A stretch of DNA of 64,000 nt from Bacillota bacterium (GCA_023423335.1 JAFAFU010000013.1:45121-109120), one strand, 5' to 3'; shown: positions 33,455 to 43,200, counted from the stretch's first letter. Made by a program: numbers and translations. The notes: generated by a model not told the origin, from the letters alone.

Positions 33455-33502
33455 GAAAAAAAGTAAAATTGCACAAACGTCTTGTGAAAAAAATGACGTT
33501 CA

Positions 33503-33531
33503 TTGACTTTTGCGACAGGCGAAAGTATAAT
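33503..33531 (+). promoter_or_regulatory. Promoter of the lactate utilisation operon
   Basis: TTGACT (33503-33508) and TATAAT (33526-33531) are exactly 17 bases apart. Transcription would begin near 33538, just ahead of the first operator. Confidence 0.75.
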
Positions 33532-33543
33532 TGAATTACAAAG

Positions 33544-33554
33544 TGGTCCTACCA
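33544..33554. promoter_or_regulatory. LldR-type operator 1
   Basis: TGGTCCTACCA fits the FadR-subfamily pattern TGGT-N3-ACCA as a perfect inverted repeat at the transcription start region. Confidence 0.7.
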
Positions 33555-33627
33555 ATTTGGAGAGTATGATAGCTTGGGAATGAGAGATTTGTCATATGAA
33601 AGCTCTGCCTGCTTAGGGGACCGGGAG

Positions 33628-33662
33628 TGTTGCATAACTTCCTGTTGTGCAACATATTTTTT
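33628..33662 (+). terminator. Leader terminator-like hairpin
   Basis: TGTTGCA (33628-33634) pairs perfectly with TGCAACA (33648-33654), followed by TATTTTTT. It lies downstream of the lactate promoter and upstream of the permease, so it may act as an attenuator, or end read-through from the regulator gene. Confidence 0.6.
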
Positions 33663-33673
33663 ACCTAATTTAT

Positions 33674-33684
33674 TGGTAGTACCA
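33674..33684. promoter_or_regulatory. LldR-type operator 2
   Basis: TGGTAGTACCA (within TTGGTAGTACCAA) is a second TGGT-N3-ACCA site, 130 bases from the first. Two sites would allow looping between dimers or roadblock repression. Confidence 0.65.
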
Positions 33685-33796
33685 ATTTATTACCACATAG
33701 CTTCAAAAGAACATTCCGAGTGTCTTTCGGCAGTATCATAAGTCTTTGGACCGGGAATGCTTTTGCTTGGACGGACAGAATGAAAGGGGAAACATT

Positions 33797-35353
33797 ATGA
33801 ACATGACTTTGGCATTTGTATTAGCATTACTGCCGATTATCTGGCTGATCATTGCGCTGACTTTCTTAAAAATACCTGGCTTTAAGGCCTGTGTGGCTGC
33901 ATTGGTTATATCCTATGTTCTGGCAGTATTCGTATGGAAGATGCCTCTGCTGGACAGCGTAACGGCCATTATGGAGGGTGCCGCTCTGGGCCTCTGGCCA
34001 ATCATTATTGTTATCATCGCAGCGATATTCACCTATAACGTATGCGTCCATACAAAAAGTATGGAGACCATCAAGAAGATGCTGGCAAGCGTGACAAATG
34101 ATAAAAGAGTATTAGTATTGATTATTGCCTGGGGCTTCGGCGGTTTCATGGAAGGTATGGCAGGCTTCGGTACGGCAGTGGCAATTCCGGCCAGTATGCT
34201 CTGGGGTTTAGGCTTCAATCCGGTATTCGCCGCTATTGTATGTCTGATTGCCAATGCTACACCGACAGCTTTCGGCTCCATCGGAATTCCTACCACAACT
34301 CTGGCGAAGATTACCGGACTGGATGTTATCGGATTATCCACAAACACAGTTATGATCCTTGCTCCGCTGATTCTTCTGACACCTTTTGTTCTGGTATTCC
34401 TTACAGGAAAATCAAGAAAAGCATTAAAGGGTGTAGGCCTTATCACTCTGGTTTCTGGTCTTTCCTTCTTAATTCCGGAGTACCTGGTAGCAAGATACCT
34501 GGGAGCGGAGCTCCCCGCAGTAATCGGTTCCGTGTTCTCTATGTTCTGTACAATCATAGCCTCCAGGGCCTTCGGCAAGAAGGATATTGACCCTCAGTAC
34601 CTTTTGGAGGGGAAGGAGGATACAAAGACGAAGAAGGATAAGATAACGGCTAAGCAGGCATTGTCGGCCTGGAGCCCCTTCATCCTGATCTTCATCTTCC
34701 TGTTAGCAACCTCTAAGCTGATTGCGCCGCTGAATGAACTGTTGGCAACAGTGAAGACCTCGGTAAATATCTATACCGGGGAGGGTGCAGCACCTTATGT
34801 CTTCTCCTGGCTGGCCACACCGGGTCTGTGGATCATCCTGGCTGCCTTGATCGGCGGAACAATCCAGGGAGCGAAGTTCTCTGAGATGCTTATCGTATTT
34901 AAGAAGACAGTGATTCAAATGCTGAAGACCATCATAACGATTATCTCTATCATGGGTATGGCAAAATTAATGGGCTACAGCGGAATGATTAACTCCATCG
35001 CTTTAATGTTTGTAACCGTAACCGGCTCCTTCTACCCGCTGTTTGCCCCTATCCTGGGCGGTATAGGAACCTTTGTAACGGGAAGCGGAACCTCTGCCAG
35101 TGTTTTATTCGGCGGACTTCAGAAGGAAACCTCAATCGCCCTTGAGTTAAACCAGGCATGGATTGCAGCCTCCAATACGGCCGGTGCGATCTGTGCGAAG
35201 ATGATTTCCCCTCAGAGTATTGCAGTTGCAGTCGCATCAGTAAGCCTTCAGGGTAAGGAAAGCGATCTGTTAAAGGGAACCATCAAGTATTTTATTCTGT
35301 TTATTGTTATCGTTGGTATCATTACCTTCGTCGGTTCCAGGCTGCTTGGTTAA
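33797..35353 (+). CDS. lctP: L-lactate permease
   Basis: The 518-residue integral membrane protein has about 12-14 spans and the LctP landmarks GGFMEGMAGFGTAVAIPAS and ANATPTAFGSIGIPTT, plus FVTGSGTSASVLFGGLQ near the C-terminus. It imports lactate with a proton. AAAGGGGA precedes ATG 33797; upstream in-frame sequence to 33746 is intergenic. It heads the operon with Etf and lactate dehydrogenase genes. Confidence 0.93.
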   Translation: MNMTLAFVLALLPIIWLIIALTFLKIPGFKACVAALVISYVLAVFVWKMPLLDSVTAIMEGAALGLWPIIIVIIAAIFTYNVCVHTKSMETIKKMLASVTNDKRVLVLIIAWGFGGFMEGMAGFGTAVAIPASMLWGLGFNPVFAAIVCLIANATPTAFGSIGIPTTTLAKITGLDVIGLSTNTVMILAPLILLTPFVLVFLTGKSRKALKGVGLITLVSGLSFLIPEYLVARYLGAELPAVIGSVFSMFCTIIASRAFGKKDIDPQYLLEGKEDTKTKKDKITAKQALSAWSPFILIFIFLLATSKLIAPLNELLATVKTSVNIYTGEGAAPYVFSWLATPGLWIILAALIGGTIQGAKFSEMLIVFKKTVIQMLKTIITIISIMGMAKLMGYSGMINSIALMFVTVTGSFYPLFAPILGGIGTFVTGSGTSASVLFGGLQKETSIALELNQAWIAASNTAGAICAKMISPQSIAVAVASVSLQGKESDLLKGTIKYFILFIVIVGIITFVGSRLLG

Positions 35354-35393
35354 AATGCCGGGCAGCAGGACAGCCGACAAATAAAATTATCGT

Positions 35394-35429
35394 TGACGCC
35401 GGGATTTTCGGGTATCGGCAGAATGGAGG
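35394..35429 (+). repeat. Leader element before etfB, copy 1
   Basis: A 36-base module beginning TGACGCCGGGATT and ending CGGCAGAATGGAGG places a GCCG/CGGC-bounded stem right ahead of the ribosome binding site. A copy with four mismatches lies at 37485-37520. Confidence 0.65.
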
Positions 35430-35435
35430 ATTAAT

Positions 35436-36224
35436 ATGAATATTTTAGTATGCATCAAGCAGGTTCCGGATACCAATAAGGTTGAAGTAGATCCGGTTAC
35501 CGGAGTGTTAAAGAGAAATGGTGTGGAATCCAAGATGAATCCATATGACTTATACGCAATTGAGACAGCTCTCCGTATCAGAGAGAAGGAGGGCGGAAGC
35601 ATCCATGTGGTAACGATGGGACCCGGGCAGGCAGCAGGAATTATCCGTGAAGCCTTCGCTATGGGAGTGGACTACGGCGCGCTGATCTCCGACCGTAAAT
35701 TTGGCGGAGCAGACGTACTGGCAACCAGCTATGCACTTTCTCAGGGCATCAGAAAGCTGGGTGAGTTTGACCTGATCCTCTGCGGCAAACAGACCACGGA
35801 CGGTGATACCGCCCAGGTTGGACCGGAGATTTCCGAATGGCTGGATATCCCCTGCGTATCCAATGTATCCAGGATTGTTGAGATTAACGAAGATTCCATG
35901 GTAGTAGAGATGGACATGACGGATGATATCGAGGTGGCGAAGATACAGTATCCCTGCCTCCTGGCAGTAGATAAGGACATCTTCATGCCGAGACTTCCTT
36001 CCTATATTAAAAAACAGCAGACGAAGGATAAGGAAATCGTCGTTCTCACTCTGAATGACATGGAGGATAAAGACGAGATGAATTATGGTTTGAATGGTTC
36101 ACCTACCCAGGTGGAGCGGATCTTCCCGCCGACAGCGAATACCCATCAGGAAATCTGGAACGGTACAGCACAAGAGATGGCGGACAGGCTTATAAACAAA
36201 TTGAAAGAATTGAAATTTGCATAA
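35436..36224 (+). CDS. etfB: Electron-transfer flavoprotein beta subunit (LctB-like)
   Basis: The 262-residue subunit opens MNILVCIKQVPDTNKVEVDP and has the EtfB landmarks GPGQAAGIIREAFAMGVDYG, LILCGKQTTDGDTAQVGPE and LPCV-type core. It carries FAD and, in bifurcating forms, meets NAD+. Placed between lactate permease and EtfA/lactate dehydrogenase genes it matches LctB of the Acetobacterium lactate dehydrogenase/Etf complex. ATG 35436 follows TGGAGG by six bases. Confidence 0.93.
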   Translation: MNILVCIKQVPDTNKVEVDPVTGVLKRNGVESKMNPYDLYAIETALRIREKEGGSIHVVTMGPGQAAGIIREAFAMGVDYGALISDRKFGGADVLATSYALSQGIRKLGEFDLILCGKQTTDGDTAQVGPEISEWLDIPCVSNVSRIVEINEDSMVVEMDMTDDIEVAKIQYPCLLAVDKDIFMPRLPSYIKKQQTKDKEIVVLTLNDMEDKDEMNYGLNGSPTQVERIFPPTANTHQEIWNGTAQEMADRLINKLKELKFA

Positions 36225-36236
36225 GGGGGACTCAAA

Positions 36237-37433
36237 ATGGCAAAGTTGGTAATTAACCAGGAATTAGTAGGCAGCATCCAGGAAATGATTAATATCTGTC
36301 CGTTTAATGCTATGGAAGAGAAGGATGGCAAGCTTAATATAAATTCAGCATGTAAAATGTGTAAGATTTGCGTAAAGAAAGGTCCGAAGGGTGCTGTTGA
36401 ATACGTCGAGGATCAGGTGAAGGAGGCCATTGATAAAAGCCTTTGGAAGGGCGTGGCCGTATATGTGGATCATGTCGACGGCGAAGTTCATCCGGTGACC
36501 TATGAATTAATTGGCAAGGCAAGGGAACTGGCGGACAAGATCAACCACCCGGTCTATGCCATCATGATGGGAAGCAATATCATGAAACAGTGCCATGAAC
36601 TGCTTCACTATAATGTAGATAAAGTTTTTGTATATGACAATGAAAAGCTGGACCGCTTTAAGATGGAGCCCTATACGGCAGTATTCGAGGATTTTGTAAA
36701 TAACATTAAGCCGACCGCAATCTTAGTCGGAGCCACCTCGGTAGGACGCCAGCTGGCGCCCCGTCTGGCAGCCAGATTAAAGACCGGCCTGACCGCTGAC
36801 TGTACCATCCTTGATATGAAAGAGAATACCGATCTGGTCCAGATCCGTCCGGCCTTCGGCGGTAACATTATGGCACAGATTCTGACTCCGAATACCAGAC
36901 CACAGATGGCAACCGTACGTTATAAGGTTATGGATGCTCCTGCAAGAAATGCCGCAAAAGCCGGTGAAATCGCAGTATGCAGCATTGCTGACGAGAAGCT
37001 TGCCAGCAAGGTAGAGGTACTTGATATCATCACCAAGGAGAAGCAGCAGTTTATCGAGGCAAGTGAGGTTCTTGTCGTCGCCGGCCGCGGTATTAAGAAA
37101 GAGGAAGACCTTGCTCTGCTGAAGGAACTGGCCGACCTGTTAGACGGACAGCTTGCCTGCACAAGACCGGTTATGGAGGCAGGCTGGCTGGAAGCAAAGC
37201 GTCAGGTAGGCTTAAGCGGAAGAACTGTAAGACCGAAGCTGATCATTACCTGCGGAGTATCCGGCTCCGTGCAGTTTACAGCCGGTATGAATAATTCCGA
37301 GCAGATTATCGCGATCAATAAGGATGAGAATGCACCGATCTTTAAGACAGCTCATTACGGCATCGTCGGAGACCTGTATGAGATTATTCCCGGTCTGATT
37401 GAACAGATCAGGCAGGGCAGAGAAATCGCCTAG
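36237..37433 (+). CDS. etfA: Electron-transfer flavoprotein alpha subunit with ferredoxin-like domain (LctC-like)
   Basis: The 398-residue EtfA has an extra N-terminal domain of about 60 residues with cysteines at 21, 39, 42 and 45 (ICPFNAM, then CKMCKIC), enough for one 4Fe-4S cluster. The rest is standard: LVGATSVGRQLAPRLAARL, QIRPAFGGNIMA, and the C-terminal FAD-site region VQFTAGMNNSEQIIAINKD. The added cluster is a mark of confurcating lactate dehydrogenase Etf, where it could accept electrons from ferredoxin. Thirteen bases separate it from etfB. Confidence 0.92.
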   Translation: MAKLVINQELVGSIQEMINICPFNAMEEKDGKLNINSACKMCKICVKKGPKGAVEYVEDQVKEAIDKSLWKGVAVYVDHVDGEVHPVTYELIGKARELADKINHPVYAIMMGSNIMKQCHELLHYNVDKVFVYDNEKLDRFKMEPYTAVFEDFVNNIKPTAILVGATSVGRQLAPRLAARLKTGLTADCTILDMKENTDLVQIRPAFGGNIMAQILTPNTRPQMATVRYKVMDAPARNAAKAGEIAVCSIADEKLASKVEVLDIITKEKQQFIEASEVLVVAGRGIKKEEDLALLKELADLLDGQLACTRPVMEAGWLEAKRQVGLSGRTVRPKLIITCGVSGSVQFTAGMNNSEQIIAINKDENAPIFKTAHYGIVGDLYEIIPGLIEQIRQGREIA

Positions 37434-37484
37434 TTTTATCCTTGTAACACTGCCCAATGACAGGATTGAATTGCAAATTTGTGC

Positions 37485-37614
37485 TGACGCCGGGATTCGC
37501 GGGCATCGGCAGTATGGAGGTTAGGTTGAAAAGAAGTGCACTTTTCAACCGGCAAAAAGCACTCACGTGCTTTTCGCTTAGGTTTTGTATGCCGCTGAAG
37601 CGGCAGTATGGAGG
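37485..37614 (+). repeat. Triple-hairpin leader before lctD, copy 2 of the etfB leader
   Basis: The block starts with a near copy of the etfB leader (37485-37520, ending GGCAGTATGGAGG), continues with GGTTGAAAAG/CTTTTCAACC and AAAAGCAC/GTGCTTTT stems, and ends with TGCCGCTGAAGCGGCA plus GTATGGAGG before the true start. The first TGGAGG has no gene after it, only a TTG at once inside a hairpin, so it may be a decoy ribosome site or a duplication scar. Confidence 0.6.
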
Positions 37615-37619
37615 TTAAT

Positions 37620-39023
37620 ATGAATTATAAGAGATTAGAGCAGATGGACCTCGATTATATCTTAAACCTGGTTGGAGATAAAGAGAGAGTTCTCTATGGC
37701 GAAGATATCAATGAAGAATACAGCCATGATGAATTAAGTGATACGGTAAGCTTTCCGGATGTAGTTGTTAAGGTGACTTCTACGGAAGAGGTTTCTGAAA
37801 TCATGAAATATGCATATGAGCATAATATTCCTGTAACACCCCGCGGTTCCGGGACCGGTCTGGTAGGCTCCTCCGTAGCGATGGAGAACGGTATTATGCT
37901 GGATACTACCCTGATGAACCATTTCCTTGAACTGGATGAGGATAACCTGACCATAACCGTTGAGCCGGGAGTACTTTTAATGGAGCTTGCGGCCTATGTA
38001 CAGGAGAGAGATCTGTTCTATCCTCCGGATCCGGGTGAGAAATCCGCCACTATCGGCGGTAACATCAGCACAAATGCCGGCGGCATGAGAGCTGTGAAAT
38101 ATGGAGTAACCAGAGACTATGTAAGAGGCCTTGAAGTGGTTCTGCCGGACGGCAAGGTGGTAGAATTTGGCGGCAAGGTAGTTAAGAACAGTACCGGATA
38201 TGCGATGAAAGATCTGATTGTAGGTTCTGAAGGAACTCTTGGCATCATAACCAAGGCAACCCTCAAGCTGCTTCCGCTGCCGAAGAAGGCAATCAGCCTC
38301 TTAATTCCCTTCCCGACCCTGGAGAAAGCCATCGGAACCGTACCACTGATTATTAAATCCAAAACCATTCCGACGGCAATTGAGTTCATGCAGAGAGAGG
38401 TTATCATGGATGCTGAGAAATATTTGGGTAAGAAATTCCCCGATAACACCTCTGACGCATATTTACTCTTAAAGTTTGACGGCAATACCACGGAGGAAAT
38501 TGAGAAGGCTTATGAAAATGTGGCACAGATCTGCCTGGAACAGGGAGCACTTGATATCCTGATTTCTGATACGAACGAGAGAGAGGAATCCATCTGGAAA
38601 GCAAGAGGAGCCTTCCTTGAAGCAATCAAGGGCTCCACAACCTATATGGATGAGGTGGACGTAGTCGTTCCCAGAGCTTCCGTTAATGAGATGGTGGAGT
38701 ATATCCATAATCTCTATAAAGAAGTTAACATCCGCATCAAGAGCTTCGGTCATGCCGGAGACGGTAACCTCCACGCTTACGTCTTAAAGGATGACTTAAG
38801 CGATGAAGAATGGGAGATCCGTATGACAGAAGCCATGGATAAAATTTATTCCAAGGCGAGACAGCTGCGCGGGCAGGTATCCGGCGAGCACGGTATCGGC
38901 TATGCGAAGAAGCCTTACATGTTTGAGTCGATGGACCCTGCAACCGTAGAGATCATGAGGGGCATCAAAAAGGCCTTTGATCCGAAGAATATCTTAAATC
39001 CCCGTAAGGTTTGTCAGATGTAA
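37620..39023 (+). CDS. lctD: FAD-dependent lactate dehydrogenase (GlcD/LctD type)
   Basis: The 467-residue flavoprotein has an N-terminal FAD_binding_4 domain (VTPRGSGTGLVGSSV, PPDPGEKSATIGGNISTNAGG, VGSEGTLGIITKATLKL) and a C-terminal FAD-oxidase domain (GHAGDGNLHAYV, SGEHGIGYAKK). It is of GlcD size and context makes it the dehydrogenase of an Etf-linked lactate system: lactate to pyruvate, electrons to EtfAB. ATG 37620 is five bases after GGAGG. A strong terminator ends the operon. Confidence 0.92.
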   Translation: MNYKRLEQMDLDYILNLVGDKERVLYGEDINEEYSHDELSDTVSFPDVVVKVTSTEEVSEIMKYAYEHNIPVTPRGSGTGLVGSSVAMENGIMLDTTLMNHFLELDEDNLTITVEPGVLLMELAAYVQERDLFYPPDPGEKSATIGGNISTNAGGMRAVKYGVTRDYVRGLEVVLPDGKVVEFGGKVVKNSTGYAMKDLIVGSEGTLGIITKATLKLLPLPKKAISLLIPFPTLEKAIGTVPLIIKSKTIPTAIEFMQREVIMDAEKYLGKKFPDNTSDAYLLLKFDGNTTEEIEKAYENVAQICLEQGALDILISDTNEREESIWKARGAFLEAIKGSTTYMDEVDVVVPRASVNEMVEYIHNLYKEVNIRIKSFGHAGDGNLHAYVLKDDLSDEEWEIRMTEAMDKIYSKARQLRGQVSGEHGIGYAKKPYMFESMDPATVEIMRGIKKAFDPKNILNPRKVCQM

Positions 39024-39040
39024 CAGATATTATATTTTCG

Positions 39041-39073
39041 GCTTGCCAGGAGTCATTCCTGGCAAGCTTTTTT
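39041..39073 (+). terminator. Terminator of the lactate operon
   Basis: GCTTGCCAGGA (39041-39051) pairs perfectly with TCCTGGCAAGC (39057-39067), followed by six T residues. Confidence 0.92.
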
Positions 39074-39135
39074 CGTATCATGACCATGCAGACGGGATAA
39101 AGACGGACTGCCCCATGAGATATCCTTGTCAGTAC

Positions 39136-39164
39136 TTTACATTGCTATTTTGGTTTGATAAAAT
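39136..39164 (+). promoter_or_regulatory. Promoter of the AraC regulator
   Basis: TTTACA (39136-39141) and TAAAAT (39159-39164), 17 bases apart, about 60 bases before the start. Confidence 0.6.
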
Positions 39165-39226
39165 AATTTTAGAGGATCTGCAGCCGCCAAATGATTTGTT
39201 ATTAGATATCGGAACAGGAGAGTTTG

Positions 39227-40150
39227 ATGAATCGTTATATCTTATCTGAGTATGAGCATCCATTGTCAACCGATTATTATTATGAAGCGAATCATACGAC
39301 CAATGAGAGTGCGATTTATGTTGCCTCCCATTCTCATAACTATTTTGAAATATACATGTATATTAGGGGAGAAGTGCAGGTTCTTCTTAATAACCATATT
39401 TTCAATGTGAAAAAAGGTGATATCGTTGTCATACCTCCGTATAATGTACATAGTTTATTACCTTTGAAATTAGGGACACCCTACGAGCGGATGTATTTGT
39501 ATATTACCGAGACTTGTCTTTCTTCCTTTCAATTCAACGAATATACTTTGCTGAAACCGCTTATGGCGGCAGAAAAATTAGGAAAATTTCATTTTCATAT
39601 CAGCGATCCGAAGGATTATGAACGGATTACTCATGGGATTAAGAGCATTCGGAACAGTAAAAGGGAGGATTATTATGGGAAAGAGCTGATGAATCGATCC
39701 TATATCCTTCAGGTTTTTGCTACCATTAACAAATATATTACAAATGAAACGCGGGAAAAGTCAACTGACGAGACCACATCTTTAATATCACAGATTATAG
39801 AATATATTAATGAAAATTTTATGAAAAATATTACCTTGGAGATGCTGTGTGAATATTTTTATACCAATCGCCAGACATTGACCAGGCTTTTTAAGGAGTA
39901 TACCACGCTTACCATACATAACTATATTACCCTTATACGCATTACCCGGGCGAAAAAACTCATATATGAAGGGGTCCCGCCTTCCAAGATCCATCTTCTG
40001 TGTGGATTTAACGACTATACTACCTTTTACAGAGCGTTTAAAAGAACAGAAGTGATAACGCCTCAGCAATTTGCAGTATTATCACAAGGAAAACTAAGCC
40101 GAGAGATAAAATGCCCGGAGGTCTGTCCTAATGATTACAAAATGCAATAA
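39227..40150 (+). CDS. AraC-family regulator with cupin sensor
   Basis: The 307-residue protein has an N-terminal cupin domain (ASHSHNYFEIYMYIRGEVQV, VKKGDIVVIPPYNVH) and a C-terminal AraC double helix-turn-helix (ITLEMLCEYFYTNRQTLTRL and LLCGFNDYTTFYRAFKR). Such regulators sense sugars in Clostridia. ATG 39227 follows AGGAGA. Its gene directly precedes the GH115 lipoprotein gene, and repeated motifs near the latter's promoter fit AraC-type sites, so local activation is likely. Confidence 0.87.
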   Translation: MNRYILSEYEHPLSTDYYYEANHTTNESAIYVASHSHNYFEIYMYIRGEVQVLLNNHIFNVKKGDIVVIPPYNVHSLLPLKLGTPYERMYLYITETCLSSFQFNEYTLLKPLMAAEKLGKFHFHISDPKDYERITHGIKSIRNSKREDYYGKELMNRSYILQVFATINKYITNETREKSTDETTSLISQIIEYINENFMKNITLEMLCEYFYTNRQTLTRLFKEYTTLTIHNYITLIRITRAKKLIYEGVPPSKIHLLCGFNDYTTFYRAFKRTEVITPQQFAVLSQGKLSREIKCPEVCPNDYKMQ

Positions 40151-40197
40151 AGCATTGACGAAATGCAATTTGATTGCATACAGGAAGCGTTTATAAT
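40141..40197 (+). promoter_or_regulatory. Direct repeats and promoter upstream of GH115
   Basis: AATGCAAT occurs at 40141-40148 and 40162-40169, 21 bases apart (two turns); the second is part of the inverted repeat ATGCAATTTGATTGCAT. TTGATT (40170-40175) and TATAAT (40192-40197), 16 bases apart, form a promoter whose -35 overlaps the repeat, as for a class II AraC activator. The first repeat overlaps the end of the regulator gene. Confidence 0.55.
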
Positions 40198-40264
40198 AAT
40201 TTCATATATTGGTTGTTAATAAAATGTTTCTATCATATGGATCGGGATCGGAGGTAATAGAAAA

Positions 40265-43200
40265 ATGCTACAAAGCTTTCAGAATCATAAAATTGAAAGG
40301 ATATGCAAATTACTACCCCTTCTGGTATTAATTATTATCTTGGGGATGGGATTGATCGGATGCAGCAAAAACAAAGGCAAAGACAAAGTATCGGAGGATA
40401 CCTCCTCCTTGTCACAGGAAGAAACAAAAATAGGAATTGTATCAGAAGGAAAAGCAGCTTCTGTTTATATTGATGCCAAGGGAAAGGACTATGAAGGCAT
40501 GCATCTGGTGGCAAAGTCTTTTGCTGAGGATATCAATATGGTGACCGGCGTAACTCCGGATATCGTTACGGATATGGATCAGTTGGAAGGGACGGTGATT
40601 ATTGCCGGTTCGATCGGTAATAATGAAATCATAGATACCTTGATTGCCAATGATGTAATCAATATATCGGCAATTAAGAATAAATGGGAAACTTATCAGA
40701 TACAGGTGGTCGAGGCGCCGGTGGAGGGAGTGGCCCAAGCAATTGTAATCGTGGGAAGCGATAAAAGAGGCACCTTTTATGGGATTTACCGAATCTCAGA
40801 GTTAATCGGAGTAAGTCCGTGGGTATTCTGGGGAGATGTCCTGCCGAAAAAACAATCGCAGCTTTTATTCTCAGAAAACGAGTTGCAGATTACCTCGAAG
40901 GAGCCCTCTGTAAAATACAGAGGAATCTTCTTAAATGACGAATGGCCTTCCCTGGGAAATTGGGTTAGCAAGCGATACGGAGGCTTTAACGAGAGATTTT
41001 ATGAAGAAGTATTTGAACTGATATTGAGACTAAAGGGGAATTATCTGTGGCCCGCTATGTGGTCGTCAAGCTTTAGCGGAGACGGTGTCAGCAGTTCTGT
41101 TGCCAATGCAAAACTGGCTGATATCTATGGTATTGTTATGGGGACCTCCCATCATGAGCCGATGTTCCGTGCAGGGGTAGAGTGGCAGAAGATCTACCGT
41201 AATTACGGTACAAGCAATTTGTGGGATTTTGCCGGGAATGAGGAAGCTATCACGAAGTTCTGGGAGGATGGCTTACAACGGAACAAGGATTTCGAGAGCC
41301 TGATTACACTCGGAATGAGGGGAGAAGCAGATTCTGCATTACAGGGAACCGACCAGGAAAATATCGAACTTTTAAAAAGTATCATTACCACACAAAAAGA
41401 GCTGTTAAAGAAATACAATCTTGAGGATGCACCCCAGGTCCTGACTCTGTACAAAGAAGTGGAAAAGTTCTGGTATGGAACAAATGGTACACAAGGACTG
41501 AGAGATTGGGAAGCACTTGATGATGTAACCATTATGCTGGCAGAAGACAACTTCGGAAATGTCCGTACCCTGCCGGCGGCAGACGAAAAGAATCGGGCAG
41601 CAGGCTGGGGTATGTATTATCATTTTGACTATCATGGTGGTCCAAGATCCTATGAGTGGGTCAATACGATACCCATCGAAAAAGTTTGGGAGCAGATGTC
41701 AATGGCCTATGATTATGGGGTTAAGGAGGTCTGGGTTGTAAATGTCGGTGATTTAAAACCGATGGAATTCCCAATCTCGTACTTTTTAGATTTAGCCTAT
41801 GATTTTGAAGCATGGGGAACGGATGGAATAAATAAGACCGCGGAATATACCAGGCAATGGGTTGAACAGCAGTATGGGCATGTGGTTAATGAGGAAGCCG
41901 TAGAGGGTATTACAGAAGTGTTATCCGATTATACCAGAATGAACGGCAAGCGCAAACCGGAAATTACTTATGCCTCAACCTATAGTTTCACCAACTATAA
42001 CGAAGCTCAAAGAGTTTTGGCGGAAGCAATTGACCTTGAGAATCGTGCCAGGAAATATTACGATATGATGCCGGAAGATTATAAGGACTCCTATTATCAA
42101 TTGGTGTATTATCCTGCGGCCGCGTCTGCTAATGTGACAAAAATGCAGATATTTGCAGGCCTTAATCAGCTATATCATAGCAGGAAAAGTGTTCTTGCCA
42201 ATACATATGCAGCCCTGGCGCAGGAAACAATTGCAGCAGACACACAGATGCAAAGCTATTATAATAACAAAATGTCCGGTGGAAAATGGAGCGGGATGAT
42301 GAGTTCTCCCCATATCGGATATACCAAATGGAATTCCGATGATTGGACATATCCGGAGCTGCGGTATGTCACCCCGGCTGAGGATTATGTAATGATTGTA
42401 GATGTGGAAGGTACAGAAACGGCTTACCTGTCAGGCGTGGGCGCGCTTCCTGCGTTTACGAATCTTCAGAGAGAGTGCTATCATATTACCATTAGTAATG
42501 GCGGAGGGATTGGTTTTGACTACAGCATATCGACAAGCGCGGACTGGATCAGGGTGGATAAGACCCAAGGAAGGATATACACCGGGGATACGGTACAGGT
42601 TTCTGTGGATTGGGATAAAGTAATAAAGACATCTGAGGGTGAAATTATAATCACTGGCGGAGAGGATGAGGTGAAGATAAGAGTTATTGCAGAAGTGATG
42701 GATGTAAAAGACTTATCCGATATGACTTTTGTAGAGACTCATGATGTGATATCAATGGAGGCGCAGCATACCTCCAATCGTGTTGCAAAATCCAATGTAC
42801 AATGGAACGTAATTGAAAATTATGGACGCACCTTATCTTCGGTTAAGATGTTTCCCACGACCATATCCTTTGCGAAGCCGGAAGAGGCACCCTATCTGGA
42901 ATACAAGGTTTACGTCAGGGAGGATACGGAGTATACGCTGACCGCGTACATAGCGCCAACCAATAACTTGTCGGAGGATAGCAGATTACGCTATGGAGTT
43001 TCCTTTGACGGCGGAAGTATCGTAGCAGCGGATGCATTGCTGCCGGATTTTATTGCCGGTGAAAATAGCAACCGGGCCTGGAGCAATGCGGTGATGGCAA
43101 ATATTCATACCATGACGACAACCCATAGCCTGACAAAAGGAATGCATACCCTTCGTTTCTATGGTATGGATGCAGGTCTGGTATTGCAAAAGCTTGTATT

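Noticed and set aside
33580..33741. 53-codon frame with several Cys codons in the lactate leader
   Set aside because: It looked like another Cys leader peptide, but the ribosome binding site is weak, the frame runs through a terminator and an operator, and the Cys codons fall within the hairpin arms, which explains them.
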